Shown here one piece after another: positions 1 through 7,594 of a stretch of DNA of 64,000 nucleotides. The stretch is taken from contig JAWKVC010000017.1 of the NCBI GenBank assembly GCA_041398245.1, positions 3,028 to 67,027 on the forward strand. Direction: 5' to 3'. The first letter of the stretch is position 1. Each line of letters starts with the position of its first letter. The DNA comes from UBA7672 sp041398245. GTDB lineage: Bacteria; Pseudomonadota; Alphaproteobacteria; Caulobacterales; Hyphomonadaceae. The translations under genes and the position numbers were made by a program. Under the pieces are notes generated by a model. The model did not search any database. It was not told the origin of the DNA and saw only the letters and a list, made by a program, of their open reading frames with translations.

Positions 1-184
1 GGCGATAGACGTCGCGGACCTTGTTGGCGTCTGCGCGGGCCGGGTTGGCGATGGCGGCCGCAAGGCCAGCTTCGGCTGCAGCGCTGGAGGCGGCGTCTGT
101 CGTGGTTTCCATCGGCGCAGGCGACGTCGTGCAGCCAGCAAGCGCTGCGGCGCTGATGGCGGCAAGCAACAGGATGCGTTTCAA
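1..184 (-). CDS. Lipoprotein with start of a COG4798-like methyltransferase (partial, cut by window edge)
   Basis: Only the first 61 codons are inside the window. The reading begins at a TTG (182-184) preceded by GGAG at an 8-9 base spacing. It gives a signal peptide MKRILLLAAISAAALAGC with a clear lipobox (LAGC), then a low-complexity Thr/Ala linker and AIANPARADANKVRDVYR. The NPAR...RDxxR pattern is how the predicted SAM-dependent methyltransferase family COG4798 usually begins after its signal peptide, so this is the likely family. The catalytic domain lies outside the window and cannot be confirmed. It is co-directional with the hem operon, 129 bases downstream of the Mic60-like gene, and may be its last member. 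An 85-codon reading on the other strand over the same bases is a shadow. Confidence 0.55.
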   Translation of the reverse strand, partial: MKRILLLAAISAAALAGCTTSPAPMETTTDAASSAAAEAGLAAAIANPARADANKVRDVYR

Positions 185-313
185 GCTCTTCTCCAGGATG
201 ATCGTTCCGGCGTTCGAGCTAGATGGCGTTGATTGCGCCGGCAAGCGAAAGCCGAACACATCCACGCCAGCGGCGTGACGGCGGCGTAACAACGTAATCA
301 CCATTACCGGCAA

Positions 314-1609
314 CTAGCCGGATCTGCCGCTGATCGCAGCGGCGCTGAGCAGCCGGTCATTGAGCTCACGTAGGGCCGATTCCAGCTTCGCACGATCGAG
401 CGCCTGCTTGCGCCACACGACATAGGCGTCGCCAGCCTTGCCCAACAGGGCAGACACAGCGGCGGCAGCGCCGCGCACATCGCCGATTGCGAGCTGACGC
501 CGTGCCGTCCGGATCGTATCCGAGTTGCGAACGACAAGCTGGCTCGGCGCGAACTCCACGACGCCCGCGAATGACTGGCGCAGCCAGTTCCACCCGTCGT
601 CGCTGTCCTGTTCCGAAAGCTTGCGGGCGCGGTTAGCCGCCGAGTCGAAATCAGCGCGCAACTGGGCGAGCGTCGGCACGCCCGATCTGGCCGCGCTGGC
701 GATGCCACCAAGGCTGGCGTCGCCTGGCAGGATGTCGGTGAGGGCGGCGTGTTCGGCCAGGAAGGGAAGGTCGCCGGCTGCGGCCGCCTCCAGCGCCGCG
801 AGCGCACGGATTGTCCGCGCGCGATCGGCTGCCGCAACGATCTGCGCCGGGTCAGATGGAGGCGGCGGCGCTGCGACTTGCGCACGCGGGCGCGGCGCCT
901 CGCCGGCGCGTACGGCGGAAACATCGGCTGCCAGCGTGCGTAAGCCATCCTCAAGAGCAGCCAGCGCGGCCTGACGCTGGTCGAACGCGGTCACCATCGT
1001 CGTGTTGGCCCGGTCGAGCGATGCGACCTGATCGGCAAGATCCGCGATGGCGCGCTGCACCTCGCGCGTTGTTTCGGGCGCGTAGCGATCCTCGGCGACG
1101 ATGCCCTCCAGCCGGTTGATCCGCGCCAGCAGGACGCCCAGCGGCGAACTGGCCGGCAGAGCGTCCGGCGGCGCATCACCCGAACCCGTTCCGCTGATCG
1201 CGGAGAGCTGTCCGGTCAGCGCCGATATGTCGGTGCGGAGCTGGGTCGCGGCGCCGTCGAGCCGGTTGAGCCTGTCTCCCTGCGCGCTGAAGCTGGAGCG
1301 CAGGCCGATTACGTCGCTGGTCGCAAGGTCGGCCCGGTCACGAAGGTCTGACAGGTCACGACGCAAGAGATCGATTTCGCGGGCCAGGGTTCCTGTTGGC
1401 GCGCCAGAGCCGGCATTGCTGGTCGCGATGGCCACAATCGCGCCGAGCCCGGCCGCCACGAGGCCAGTTATGACAAGGTGGGTGAAGGTTACGGTGCGGC
1501 TGCGCATCGGTTTTGGCGCGCCGCGCGGCGGGCGCACCTCCGCGCCTTCGATGGGTTCGAATTCGGCTTCGATAGGTTCAGGCTCGTCGCCGATTTTGAC
1601 CGTCGTCAT
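314..1609 (-). CDS. Mic60/mitofilin-like inner-membrane protein (COG4223)
   Basis: This 431-residue protein has an acidic cytoplasmic N-terminus (residues 1-40), one transmembrane helix (about 45-65, VITGLVAAGLGAIVAIATS) and a long coiled-coil-prone segment (about 75-235) rich in L/A/E/R heptads. An Ala/Pro-rich hinge is followed by a helical C-terminal domain (about 320-430) of the mitofilin type, with WNWLRQSFAGVVEF and RRQLAIGDVRGAAAAVSALL. This is the architecture of alphaproteobacterial mitofilin homologues, the bacterial relatives of mitochondrial Mic60, which shapes inner-membrane folds. The gene lies 71 bases after hemD in the hemC-hemD operon. That synteny is established for alphaproteobacterial mitofilin and is the main support, because the C-terminal domain is weakly conserved in sequence. 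A HemX-like heme-pathway helper is the alternative reading. Confidence 0.72.
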   Translation of the reverse strand: MTTVKIGDEPEPIEAEFEPIEGAEVRPPRGAPKPMRSRTVTFTHLVITGLVAAGLGAIVAIATSNAGSGAPTGTLAREIDLLRRDLSDLRDRADLATSDVIGLRSSFSAQGDRLNRLDGAATQLRTDISALTGQLSAISGTGSGDAPPDALPASSPLGVLLARINRLEGIVAEDRYAPETTREVQRAIADLADQVASLDRANTTMVTAFDQRQAALAALEDGLRTLAADVSAVRAGEAPRPRAQVAAPPPPSDPAQIVAAADRARTIRALAALEAAAAGDLPFLAEHAALTDILPGDASLGGIASAARSGVPTLAQLRADFDSAANRARKLSEQDSDDGWNWLRQSFAGVVEFAPSQLVVRNSDTIRTARRQLAIGDVRGAAAAVSALLGKAGDAYVVWRKQALDRAKLESALRELNDRLLSAAAISGRSG

Positions 1610-1680
1610 CGACCACCATCCTCATGGCGTTCGCAGGCGCGCTCCCCAGCCCGGAGGATAAGCGGAGCCGCCCGGTCTTC

Positions 1681-2394
1681 TCAACCCGAAACGAGGTCGG
1701 TGAGGGCGGAAAACAGTGCATCCTCGTTTGGTGACGCGGCGATGACCTTGCGCCCGACCAGCCCATCAAGAGGCGCCGCTGCAGCGACCGATATGGCGGC
1801 CACGTCGAAAGCCGCCGGCTTGGCCGCCGCACGAAGTATGTCCGCCAGGATTACGGCCGCCCGCGGCGAATGGATCAGCGCCACATCAAAGGCAGGTTCC
1901 CCGGAAATCTGCCGGGCGAGCGCCGGACCGGGCGCGGCGACCGGTTCGGCGCGGAACAGGGCGACAAACTGTGCGGCAACGCCAGCGGCCACCAGACGGC
2001 CAGTGAGATCGCCGCGGCTATCCTCATTGCCCGCATGCAGGAGCCGCGCGCCTTCCGGCAGCCTGTCACGGATGAGGTTTTCGAGCGCCGTCACATCCCC
2101 TTCGGCCGACATCACTTCCATGAACCCGGCTTCGCGCGCGGTGGCGGCGGTGCGTGCGCCGACGCAGAAGACGGGCGCATCGCGGCGCGCCGACAAGGCC
2201 GCGAAGCGGCGGACGCCATTCAGGCTGGTGAAGGCGAGCGCGTCGAATGCAGGGAGGTCCACATCGATGGGCGCGATGACGAACAGCGGCTCGACGATAG
2301 GGTGATGGCCGGCCGCCTGAAGCCGCTTCGCCGTCTCCGATGCGCCCGGCTCGCTGCGGGTCACCAGAACACGAAGCGACGCCGGCCGGCTCAC
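1681..2394 (-). CDS. hemD: Uroporphyrinogen-III synthase
   Basis: HemD closes and inverts ring D of hydroxymethylbilane to give uroporphyrinogen III in cytoplasmic tetrapyrrole synthesis. The 237-residue length is typical. The sequence shows the expected two-lobed pattern: N-terminal LRVLVTRSEPGASETAKRL, the FTSLNGVRRFAAL stretch after the first lobe, the VGARTAATAREAGF motif, and a C-terminal lobe with ALIHSPRAAVILADIL. The family diverges strongly, so neighbours matter: the GTG start (2392-2394) overlaps the hemC stop in a GTGA junction, which implies translational coupling. The Mic60-like gene follows in the same operon. Confidence 0.9.
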   Translation of the reverse strand: MSRPASLRVLVTRSEPGASETAKRLQAAGHHPIVEPLFVIAPIDVDLPAFDALAFTSLNGVRRFAALSARRDAPVFCVGARTAATAREAGFMEVMSAEGDVTALENLIRDRLPEGARLLHAGNEDSRGDLTGRLVAAGVAAQFVALFRAEPVAAPGPALARQISGEPAFDVALIHSPRAAVILADILRAAAKPAAFDVAAISVAAAAPLDGLVGRKVIAASPNEDALFSALTDLVSG

Positions 2395-3374
2395 ACTTCG
2401 TCCTCGCGGTCAGCCTCGCCAGGTTCATAGCCGGGCGGCGCCGCGCCTTCGAGTTCCCAGGCGCGTTCGGCTGCCACGTCCTCGGCCAGCGCATCCCCCA
2501 GCACCTCGGCGTCGAACACGGAAGGCCGTCCCTCGATGAGACCTTCGGCGCGCCAGCGTTTCGAGCCGTCATCGGCCAGAACCTCGCCGGTCATCTCGGC
2601 GCCGTCGGCGGTCAGGCGGAAATGGGCGGCGATCGGCGTGCGGCACGATCCATCCAGCCGGCGCAGGAAGGCGCGTTCGGCCGTCGCCGCGAGCCGGGCT
2701 TCCTCATTGTCAATTCGGGCCGCGAGGTCCGTCAGCCACTTCGGCGCGTCGGTGCGCAGCGTCGCGCCGATGATACCCTGTCCGCCCGCCGGCAGCATGT
2801 CGTCGACCGAAAGGATTCCCGCCGCCTTGTCGATCATGCCAAGTCGTCGGAGGCCAGCCGCCGCAAGGATGGTCGCCTGCGCCTCGCCCTCGGCAAGCTT
2901 GCGCAGCCGTGTCTGCACATTGCCCCGGAAGGTGATCACCTTCAGGTCCGGCCGCGCCGCCCGCAGCTGGGCCTGCCGCCGCAGGCTGGACGAACCAACC
3001 ACAGCGCCCTGCGGCAGATCGGCGATTGTCGCATAAGGCCCGATCAGGCAGTCGCGCGGGTCCTCGCGCTCCAGGAACGCTGCAAGATAGAGGAAGTCGG
3101 GGAGGGTGACGGTGACGTCCTTCAGTGAATGGACGGCGATGTCGATCTCGCCGGTTTCCTGCGCCCGGTCCAGTTCCTTGGTGAACAGGCCTTTCCCACC
3201 GGCATCCTGCAGCGGCTTGTCGAGAATCCTGTCGCCGGTTGTGGTGAAGGCGTGAATGCTTGTGGCCACTGCGCCGCCAGAAGCCTTGGCGATCAGGTCC
3301 GCGAACATGTTCGCCTGCGCCATCGCCAGAGGCGAGCCGCGCGTACCGATCCTGACTGTGCGTTCTGTCGACAT
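2391..3374 (-). CDS. hemC: Hydroxymethylbilane synthase (porphobilinogen deaminase)
   Basis: HemC joins four porphobilinogens head to tail into hydroxymethylbilane on a covalently bound dipyrromethane primer. The protein (327 residues from this start) carries RIGTRGSPLAMAQ at the N-terminus and HSLKDV with the catalytic Asp at about residue 86. It also has VGSSSLRRQAQL and FRGNVQTRLRKL for cofactor and substrate binding, and LDGSCRTPIAAH with the cofactor-attaching Cys at about residue 244. A longer reading exists, but the ATG at 3374 places MSTERTVRIGTRGS at the normal family start. It is first in the hemC-hemD-Mic60-like operon and divergent from tsaD with only about 45 bases between starts, so both promoters must overlap or lie inside the opposing gene. 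Confidence 0.96.
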   Translation of the reverse strand: MSTERTVRIGTRGSPLAMAQANMFADLIAKASGGAVATSIHAFTTTGDRILDKPLQDAGGKGLFTKELDRAQETGEIDIAVHSLKDVTVTLPDFLYLAAFLEREDPRDCLIGPYATIADLPQGAVVGSSSLRRQAQLRAARPDLKVITFRGNVQTRLRKLAEGEAQATILAAAGLRRLGMIDKAAGILSVDDMLPAGGQGIIGATLRTDAPKWLTDLAARIDNEEARLAATAERAFLRRLDGSCRTPIAAHFRLTADGAEMTGEVLADDGSKRWRAEGLIEGRPSVFDAEVLGDALAEDVAAERAWELEGAAPPGYEPGEADREDEV

Positions 3375-3417
3375 GGGTTGGCTTATCCGTGGCAGGCGGC
3401 GTACAAGCGCCGCCGCT

Positions 3418-4506
3418 ATGATGCAAGGCGCTGTCACCGTTCTCGGGATCGAAACCAGCTGCGATGAAACCGCGGCGGCCGTCCTGCGTCTGCATGACGG
3501 CCATGCGGAGGTGCTGGGCGAGCGGATCGCCAGCCAGACCGAGGAACACGCCCTCTATGGCGGCGTCGTGCCCGAGATCGCGGCCCGCGCGCATGTGGAA
3601 CGGCTGGATTCGCTGATTGCGCTGGCGATGCACGACGCCGGCGTTGGTTGGGACGGACTCACGGGCGTTGCGGCGACGTCCGGGCCGGGCCTGATCGGCG
3701 GGGTGATGGCGGGCCTGTCCGCCGCCAAGGCCATCGCCCTGGCCAAAGGCATCCCGCTGATCGCCATCAACCATCTCGAAGGTCACGCGCTCAGCCCGCG
3801 CCTGGCGGACGAGGTAAGCTTTCCCTATCTGCTGCTGCTCGTGTCCGGGGGGCATTGCCAGTTCGTCTCGGTCGAAGGCGTCGGTCATTATCGCCGCCTC
3901 GGCTCCACCATCGACGACGCCGCGGGCGAGGCTTTCGACAAGACCGCCAAGATGCTCGGGCTGACCGGACAGGGCGGGCCGGCCGTCGAGCGCGCGGCGA
4001 TGCAGGGCAATGCATCGGCCGTCGACCTGCCGCGTCCGCTGCTCGATCGGCCTGGTCTCGACATGAGCTTCTCGGGCCTCAAGACAGCGGTCCGCCGCGC
4101 GATCGAGGAACAGGACCTGACGCCCCAGCGCGTGGCCGATATCTGCGCGTCTTTCCAGGAAGCCGTCGCCGACATCCTCACGGTGAAGTCCTCGCGGGCG
4201 ATGGCGCAGGTGAAGGACCAGTTCGACCGCCACACCTTCGTCGTCGCCGGCGGCGTGGCCGCCAACAAGACGTTGCGCGCGCGCCTTGAAGCCGAAGCGC
4301 GCCACCATGGCTTTCACTTCTTCGCCCCGCCGCTGCGCTGGTGCACCGACAATGCCGCGATGATCGCGCTGGCCGGCGCCGAGCGTCTGAAGCGCGGGCT
4401 TTCCGATCCGCTCGATACGCCCGCCCGCGCGCGCTGGCCGCTGGACGAGGCATCAGCGTCCGCCACGCCGGTCTATGGCGGCGGCAAGAAGGGCGCGAAA
4501 GCCTAG
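3418..4506 (+). CDS. tsaD: tRNA N6-threonylcarbamoyladenosine synthase subunit TsaD
   Basis: TsaD transfers the threonylcarbamoyl group from threonylcarbamoyl-AMP to A37 of ANN-decoding tRNAs, working with TsaB and TsaE. Visible motifs are VLGIETSCDETAAAV (N-terminal ASKHA phosphate loop), the metal-binding HxxxH in NHLEGHALSP, LLVSGGHCQF, the nucleotide-binding GSTIDDAAGEAFDKTAKML and VVAGGVAANKTLR. Two adjacent ATG codons (3418 and 3421) could serve as start; a further upstream ATG at 3373 would overlap hemC. About 362 residues is close to the usual length. Divergence from hemC is common in alphaproteobacteria. The 3' end overlaps the convergent heme lipoprotein gene by four bases. Confidence 0.96.
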   Translation: MMQGAVTVLGIETSCDETAAAVLRLHDGHAEVLGERIASQTEEHALYGGVVPEIAARAHVERLDSLIALAMHDAGVGWDGLTGVAATSGPGLIGGVMAGLSAAKAIALAKGIPLIAINHLEGHALSPRLADEVSFPYLLLLVSGGHCQFVSVEGVGHYRRLGSTIDDAAGEAFDKTAKMLGLTGQGGPAVERAAMQGNASAVDLPRPLLDRPGLDMSFSGLKTAVRRAIEEQDLTPQRVADICASFQEAVADILTVKSSRAMAQVKDQFDRHTFVVAGGVAANKTLRARLEAEARHHGFHFFAPPLRWCTDNAAMIALAGAERLKRGLSDPLDTPARARWPLDEASASATPVYGGGKKGAKA

Positions 4507-5195
4507 GGCTGCTGCTGTGGCGTGATCAGCTGGGCGTCGCCCGGCTGGCGCTGATCGGCCGGCAAGATCTCCGGCTCCGGTATCGGCGCCCATTGCGGGG
4601 CAGGCTGGCCGCCGACGCGCAGCACCTTGCGGACCGAATAGGCCCCGCCGATCTGTCCCTCGGAATAGCCGGACGCCTCATCCAGCGGATATTCCTGCGC
4701 CAGAAGCAGCTTGATGCGCGGATCGATCTCCCCGCCGTGGCACGCCAGGCAGGTGTCGATCATGCGCACCGGCCAGAGCCAGCGGAACACGGTTTCATCG
4801 CCTTCCTGCACGATCTCGGCGTTTTCGAAGGTGTCGGGGTCGAGGCCCGCATCCATCAAAAAGTTGAACGTCTCCAGCTGTTGGCGTTCCCAGTCATCGG
4901 GCGCGCTGGATGGGTTGCGCACGCCCAGCGCCGTGCGGCTGAAGTCGAGTTCGAACTGGTTCGAGATCTCGCGGGCCCAGCCGGGCGTGTGATCGGCATA
5001 GGCCAGATACACAGCAACAGGATCTTCGCTGCGCTCCAGCCGGTCGGTGATTTCGCGCTTGAGGCGCAGATCGAATTCCATCGCCGCCCGGCGCGCCGAC
5101 TGGATATCGGCCGGTGCGGGCTCTTGGGCTTTTGGCGTGCAGGCCGCCAGCAGCAGCGCGAAAAGCGCGGGCGCAGCTGGCGCGCCGGTGCGCAA
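4503..5195 (-). CDS. Tll0287-like (DUF3365) heme-binding lipoprotein
   Basis: This 230-residue exported lipoprotein has a short signal sequence ending in the lipobox LLLAAC. It is followed by a domain resembling the Tll0287/DUF3365 sensor-type family: RAAMEFDLRLKREITDRL, then NPSSAPDDWE and a single c-type heme motif CLACHG at about residue 148, then the C-terminal GYSEGQIGGAYSVRKVL. Family members bind one heme c in a PAS-like fold and are proposed redox or gas sensors; the role here is unknown. The start is a TTG (5193-5195) directly after the stop of the inhibitor lipoprotein gene, so the two appear co-translated. It converges on tsaD and overlaps its stop. Confidence 0.75.
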   Translation of the reverse strand: MRTGAPAAPALFALLLAACTPKAQEPAPADIQSARRAAMEFDLRLKREITDRLERSEDPVAVYLAYADHTPGWAREISNQFELDFSRTALGVRNPSSAPDDWERQQLETFNFLMDAGLDPDTFENAEIVQEGDETVFRWLWPVRMIDTCLACHGGEIDPRIKLLLAQEYPLDEASGYSEGQIGGAYSVRKVLRVGGQPAPQWAPIPEPEILPADQRQPGDAQLITPQQQP

Positions 5196-5903
5196 TCAGC
5201 TGGCTTTCAGTGTGAAAGTGAACGTGTCGGCGGCCGGCTCTGTGGCGTCTTCCCAGGGACGGCGCTGGGCCAGCACGATCGCGCCTTCGCCAGCGGCGAC
5301 AGCTTCGATGATGATGACTTCCCAATGGTTGCCGCCGGCGAAGCCGGGCAGCATCTGCGCCGTCGAGGTGGCGCCGCCGGGTCCATCGCTGGCCTTGACC
5401 CAGTCCGGTGGGCTGGACGCCGCCCAGACATAGCCGGCGGTCGGCACGCCAACGAGCGCCACGGAAATCGTCTGGCCAACCTTGATCTCGAAGGACTTGC
5501 CTGCGTCCAGCTCGGTGAGGGCATGGGCGACGCCCTCGACGGTCGGCGCCGGAAGGCTCTTGATCATGAACTTGCACTCGGTTGTGGCGCCGGCCGCCGT
5601 GTAGGTGACATCAGCACCGTCCATCAACAGCGTGACGTCGCCGCCCTTGTAGGTGATGCCGTCCTGCGCGTCGGGATCGATGGCGAGCGCCTGCGGCGCG
5701 CCGCCGTCGAAACGGATTTTCACGGCCTGCATGCCTTCGACGCCATAGACCAGATCCAGACTCTTCCCGCCGCCGCATTCGTAGTTGAGCGCGTTCGCGA
5801 ACTCGCTCGCCGCGACTTCATCGAGCGTGGGCTTGGCCGGGTCGGGTTGCGCGCAGGCGGCGAGTCCCAGCCCGGCGGCTGCGGCAGTCAGAAAGATCTT
5901 CAT
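5196..5903 (-). CDS. Lipoprotein fusing a MliC-like lysozyme inhibitor and a chagasin-type (I42) protease inhibitor
   Basis: The 235-residue protein starts with MKIFLTAAAAGLGLAAC, a lipoprotein signal. Residues about 35-110 look like a MliC/COG3895 domain: ALNYECGGGKSLDLVY, a central run of beta strands, then ATTECKF, with the paired Cys expected in that fold. Residues about 130-235 resemble chagasin inhibitors of papain-type cysteine proteases. All three loop motifs are visible: VPTAGYVW for the NPTTGY loop, PGFAGGNHW for the Gly-rich loop, and AQRRPWE for the RPW loop. Both domains are known periplasmic or envelope defence modules; their union in one protein is inferred from sequence only. 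A start 12 bases upstream (5915) is possible. The next gene (Tll0287-like) starts right after the stop. Confidence 0.7.
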   Translation of the reverse strand: MKIFLTAAAAGLGLAACAQPDPAKPTLDEVAASEFANALNYECGGGKSLDLVYGVEGMQAVKIRFDGGAPQALAIDPDAQDGITYKGGDVTLLMDGADVTYTAAGATTECKFMIKSLPAPTVEGVAHALTELDAGKSFEIKVGQTISVALVGVPTAGYVWAASSPPDWVKASDGPGGATSTAQMLPGFAGGNHWEVIIIEAVAAGEGAIVLAQRRPWEDATEPAADTFTFTLKAS

Positions 5904-5914
5904 TGTCGTCCCCA

Positions 5915-5939
5915 TTCAGGCGCATGGTTCAGGCGCATG
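5915..5939. repeat. Direct repeat of 12 bases at 13-base period upstream of the inhibitor lipoprotein
   Basis: TTCAGGCGCATG occurs at 5915-5926 and again at 5928-5939, immediately upstream of the inhibitor lipoprotein start. It may be a simple slippage duplication. No regulator can be named. Confidence 0.5.
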
Positions 5940-6135
5940 CGCCAATCTGTTTGCCCAGCCCGGCCGGGTGTCCGCTTCCCCGCCATCCACAGCCGCTGAT
6001 TCCCACTAAATCACCGGGCCGGAAAAAGAATAGCGGGTCAGCGCTGTATTTCGGGCAATTCCGGCGGGGCGATTCCAGAATCGGCTGCGAGGCCCTAGAC
6101 CATTGAGACAACGAATCGTGCTCCGGGGGCTCCGC

Positions 6136-6555
6136 ATGGCCGACTTCTATTCGATCCTGAACGGCACCGCGGCCCTCACGGCGGGCGGGGCGGCCGCATC
6201 CGGCTGGACCGCCGCGGTCATTACGGCGAACACCGCTTTCGACGGGCTGGACCATGGCCGCGCCGACCGGATGCTGCGCAAGGTGATTTCGGCGACGGCG
6301 GGGTTTCAGGCGGCGCTTCTGGCCATCGCGGCCGGCGCGACCCTCATCACGGGCGCCAGGGTGGCGGCCATCGTTTGCGGCCTTTGTGCGCTGGGTTTCC
6401 TGTCGAATATCTGGACGCTGGCGCCGCGCCGGGAGAAGGCCCCTCCCGGCATGCGCAAGAAGAATACGGCCCAGCGGGTCGTAGCCGTCTCGCTCACACT
6501 CATCATGACAATCACAGCCCTGTCCGGAGGCATACTGGCTGCCTTCGGCATCTAG
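6136..6555 (+). CDS. Small integral membrane protein, unknown function
   Basis: This 139-residue hydrophobic protein probably has three or four membrane helices (about 10-32, 53-72, 75-95 and 118-138) and a short basic loop APRREKAPPGMRKKN before the last helix. The start at 6136 follows a G-rich CCGGGGGCTCC stretch and gives MADFYSILNG; an upstream in-frame ATG at 6103 would add twelve basic residues with no better ribosome site. No family was recognised. It stands alone, divergent from the inhibitor lipoprotein and convergent with the next small lipoprotein. The 220 bases upstream hold no gene. Confidence 0.6.
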   Translation: MADFYSILNGTAALTAGGAAASGWTAAVITANTAFDGLDHGRADRMLRKVISATAGFQAALLAIAAGATLITGARVAAIVCGLCALGFLSNIWTLAPRREKAPPGMRKKNTAQRVVAVSLTLIMTITALSGGILAAFGI

Positions 6556-6601
6556 TTGGCCATGTGCGATCCGCCGCGAGACCGCGCGGTGGAAGGTGGC
6601 G

Positions 6602-6910
6602 TCAGGCGCTGCAGCTCATGCGCGCGGCGTTGATCGTCGCCGAAACTTCTGCATCGTCGGCAAGGCTGGCCGGTATGAAACGGGTCCCGCGCCGGTTGCC
6701 GTCAATCGCCTTGGCGACGCTGTCGAGCTTCTCAGGCGTCAGGTTGGTGGCGAGCGTGTCGGCAAAGCATGAGCAGTTAAGGTCTGCGCCTTCCTTTTCC
6801 CCGCAGATCGTCGCCAGCAAGTCCTTGCTGGCGGCCGGTTCTCCTCCGCAGGCGGTCAGCGTCCCCATGCCGATTACTAGGGACGCGACAAGTGAAACAG
6901 GACGTTTCAT
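6602..6910 (-). CDS. Small cysteine-containing lipoprotein, unknown function
   Basis: This 102-residue protein starts with MKRPVSLVASLVIGMGTLTAC, a lipoprotein signal with lipobox LTAC. The start is preceded by AGGGAG at good spacing; a longer upstream reading is rejected for that reason. The mature part is small and helical, with the pattern ICGEKEGADLNCSCFADTL and a final Cys near the C-terminus, giving four mature cysteines. Small alphaproteobacterial exported proteins with a CxCxADxL element are common but have no assigned role. It is convergent with the preceding membrane protein. Confidence 0.65.
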   Translation of the reverse strand: MKRPVSLVASLVIGMGTLTACGGEPAASKDLLATICGEKEGADLNCSCFADTLATNLTPEKLDSVAKAIDGNRRGTRFIPASLADDAEVSATINAARMSCSA

Positions 6911-7144
6911 CGATACTCCCTGTGTGTTTGCGGATCTTGATCGTCCGCACCCAAATGGAGCCGCCCATCCGCCTGTGTTGTCAAACGAAGACTCGTCAGA
7001 ATTCACGGGCTTGAATACTTGCCGTGGACGGAATGCCGCAGGGTCTTCAACAGTCTTGATCTGGCGATGTCCTCAACTCGCTGGGGCTGGCCATAAAGGC
7101 TGCCTCGTGAAACCAAACCGGGCAGGGCGTGGAGGCCTCGGATA

Positions 7145-7552
7145 ATGGAAACTGCTGTCCAGTCGTTCGTGACAGGCTTCCCACAATTCATGCTGCATGG
7201 CGGGGTCACGCTCGCCCTGCTTATCGGCGGTTGCATGGTTCATGTGCTGCTGACGCCCATGAAGGAACTCAAACTGATCCGGACCGGAAATATCTCGGCC
7301 GGCGTCAGCCTCGGAGCGGTCATCGTCGGACTGGCGGTGCCGATGGCCGCGTGTCTGGTTACAGCGGTTTCAGTCTACGACATCCTGATCTGGGGCGTTG
7401 TCGCCATCCTCCTGCAATTGCTTGCATTTCGGGCAGCCGACCTGGTCCTTCGCGATCTTCCACGCCGGATCGAGCGCGATGAAATCGGCGCCGCGCTGGT
7501 TCTTGCGGCGGTGAAAATTGCTGCTGCAATGGTAATGGCGTCGGCCTTGTGA
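7145..7552 (+). CDS. DUF350 family membrane protein
   Basis: The 135-residue protein has four predicted transmembrane helices in two similar pairs, the usual DUF350 layout. The diagnostic segment MKELKLIRTGNISAGVSLGAVIVGLAVPMA is present (split here at residues about 39-68), with a second pair ending in AVKIAAAMVMASAL. DUF350 proteins sit in the inner membrane and are sometimes linked to polyamine or glutathionylspermidine genes, but none is adjacent here. The anchored protease gene follows 42 bases downstream on the same strand and may be co-transcribed. Confidence 0.78.
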   Translation: METAVQSFVTGFPQFMLHGGVTLALLIGGCMVHVLLTPMKELKLIRTGNISAGVSLGAVIVGLAVPMAACLVTAVSVYDILIWGVVAILLQLLAFRAADLVLRDLPRRIERDEIGAALVLAAVKIAAAMVMASAL

Positions 7553-7594
7553 GTTTGCCCCGGCGGTCGAATATATGACCTCGCGGAGTCGAGC

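Noticed and set aside
21..278. 85-codon plus-strand frame at the left edge
   Set aside because: It is antisense to a lipoprotein signal peptide with a good ribosome site and lipobox.
2710..4317. Long minus-strand frame of 535 codons across tsaD and hemC
   Set aside because: It is antisense to two genes with clear catalytic motifs; long antisense frames are expected in GC-rich DNA. No ribosome site or domain was seen.
4341..5999. Plus-strand frame of 552 codons
   Set aside because: It runs antisense through two lipoprotein genes with signal peptides and a heme motif; no domain visible.
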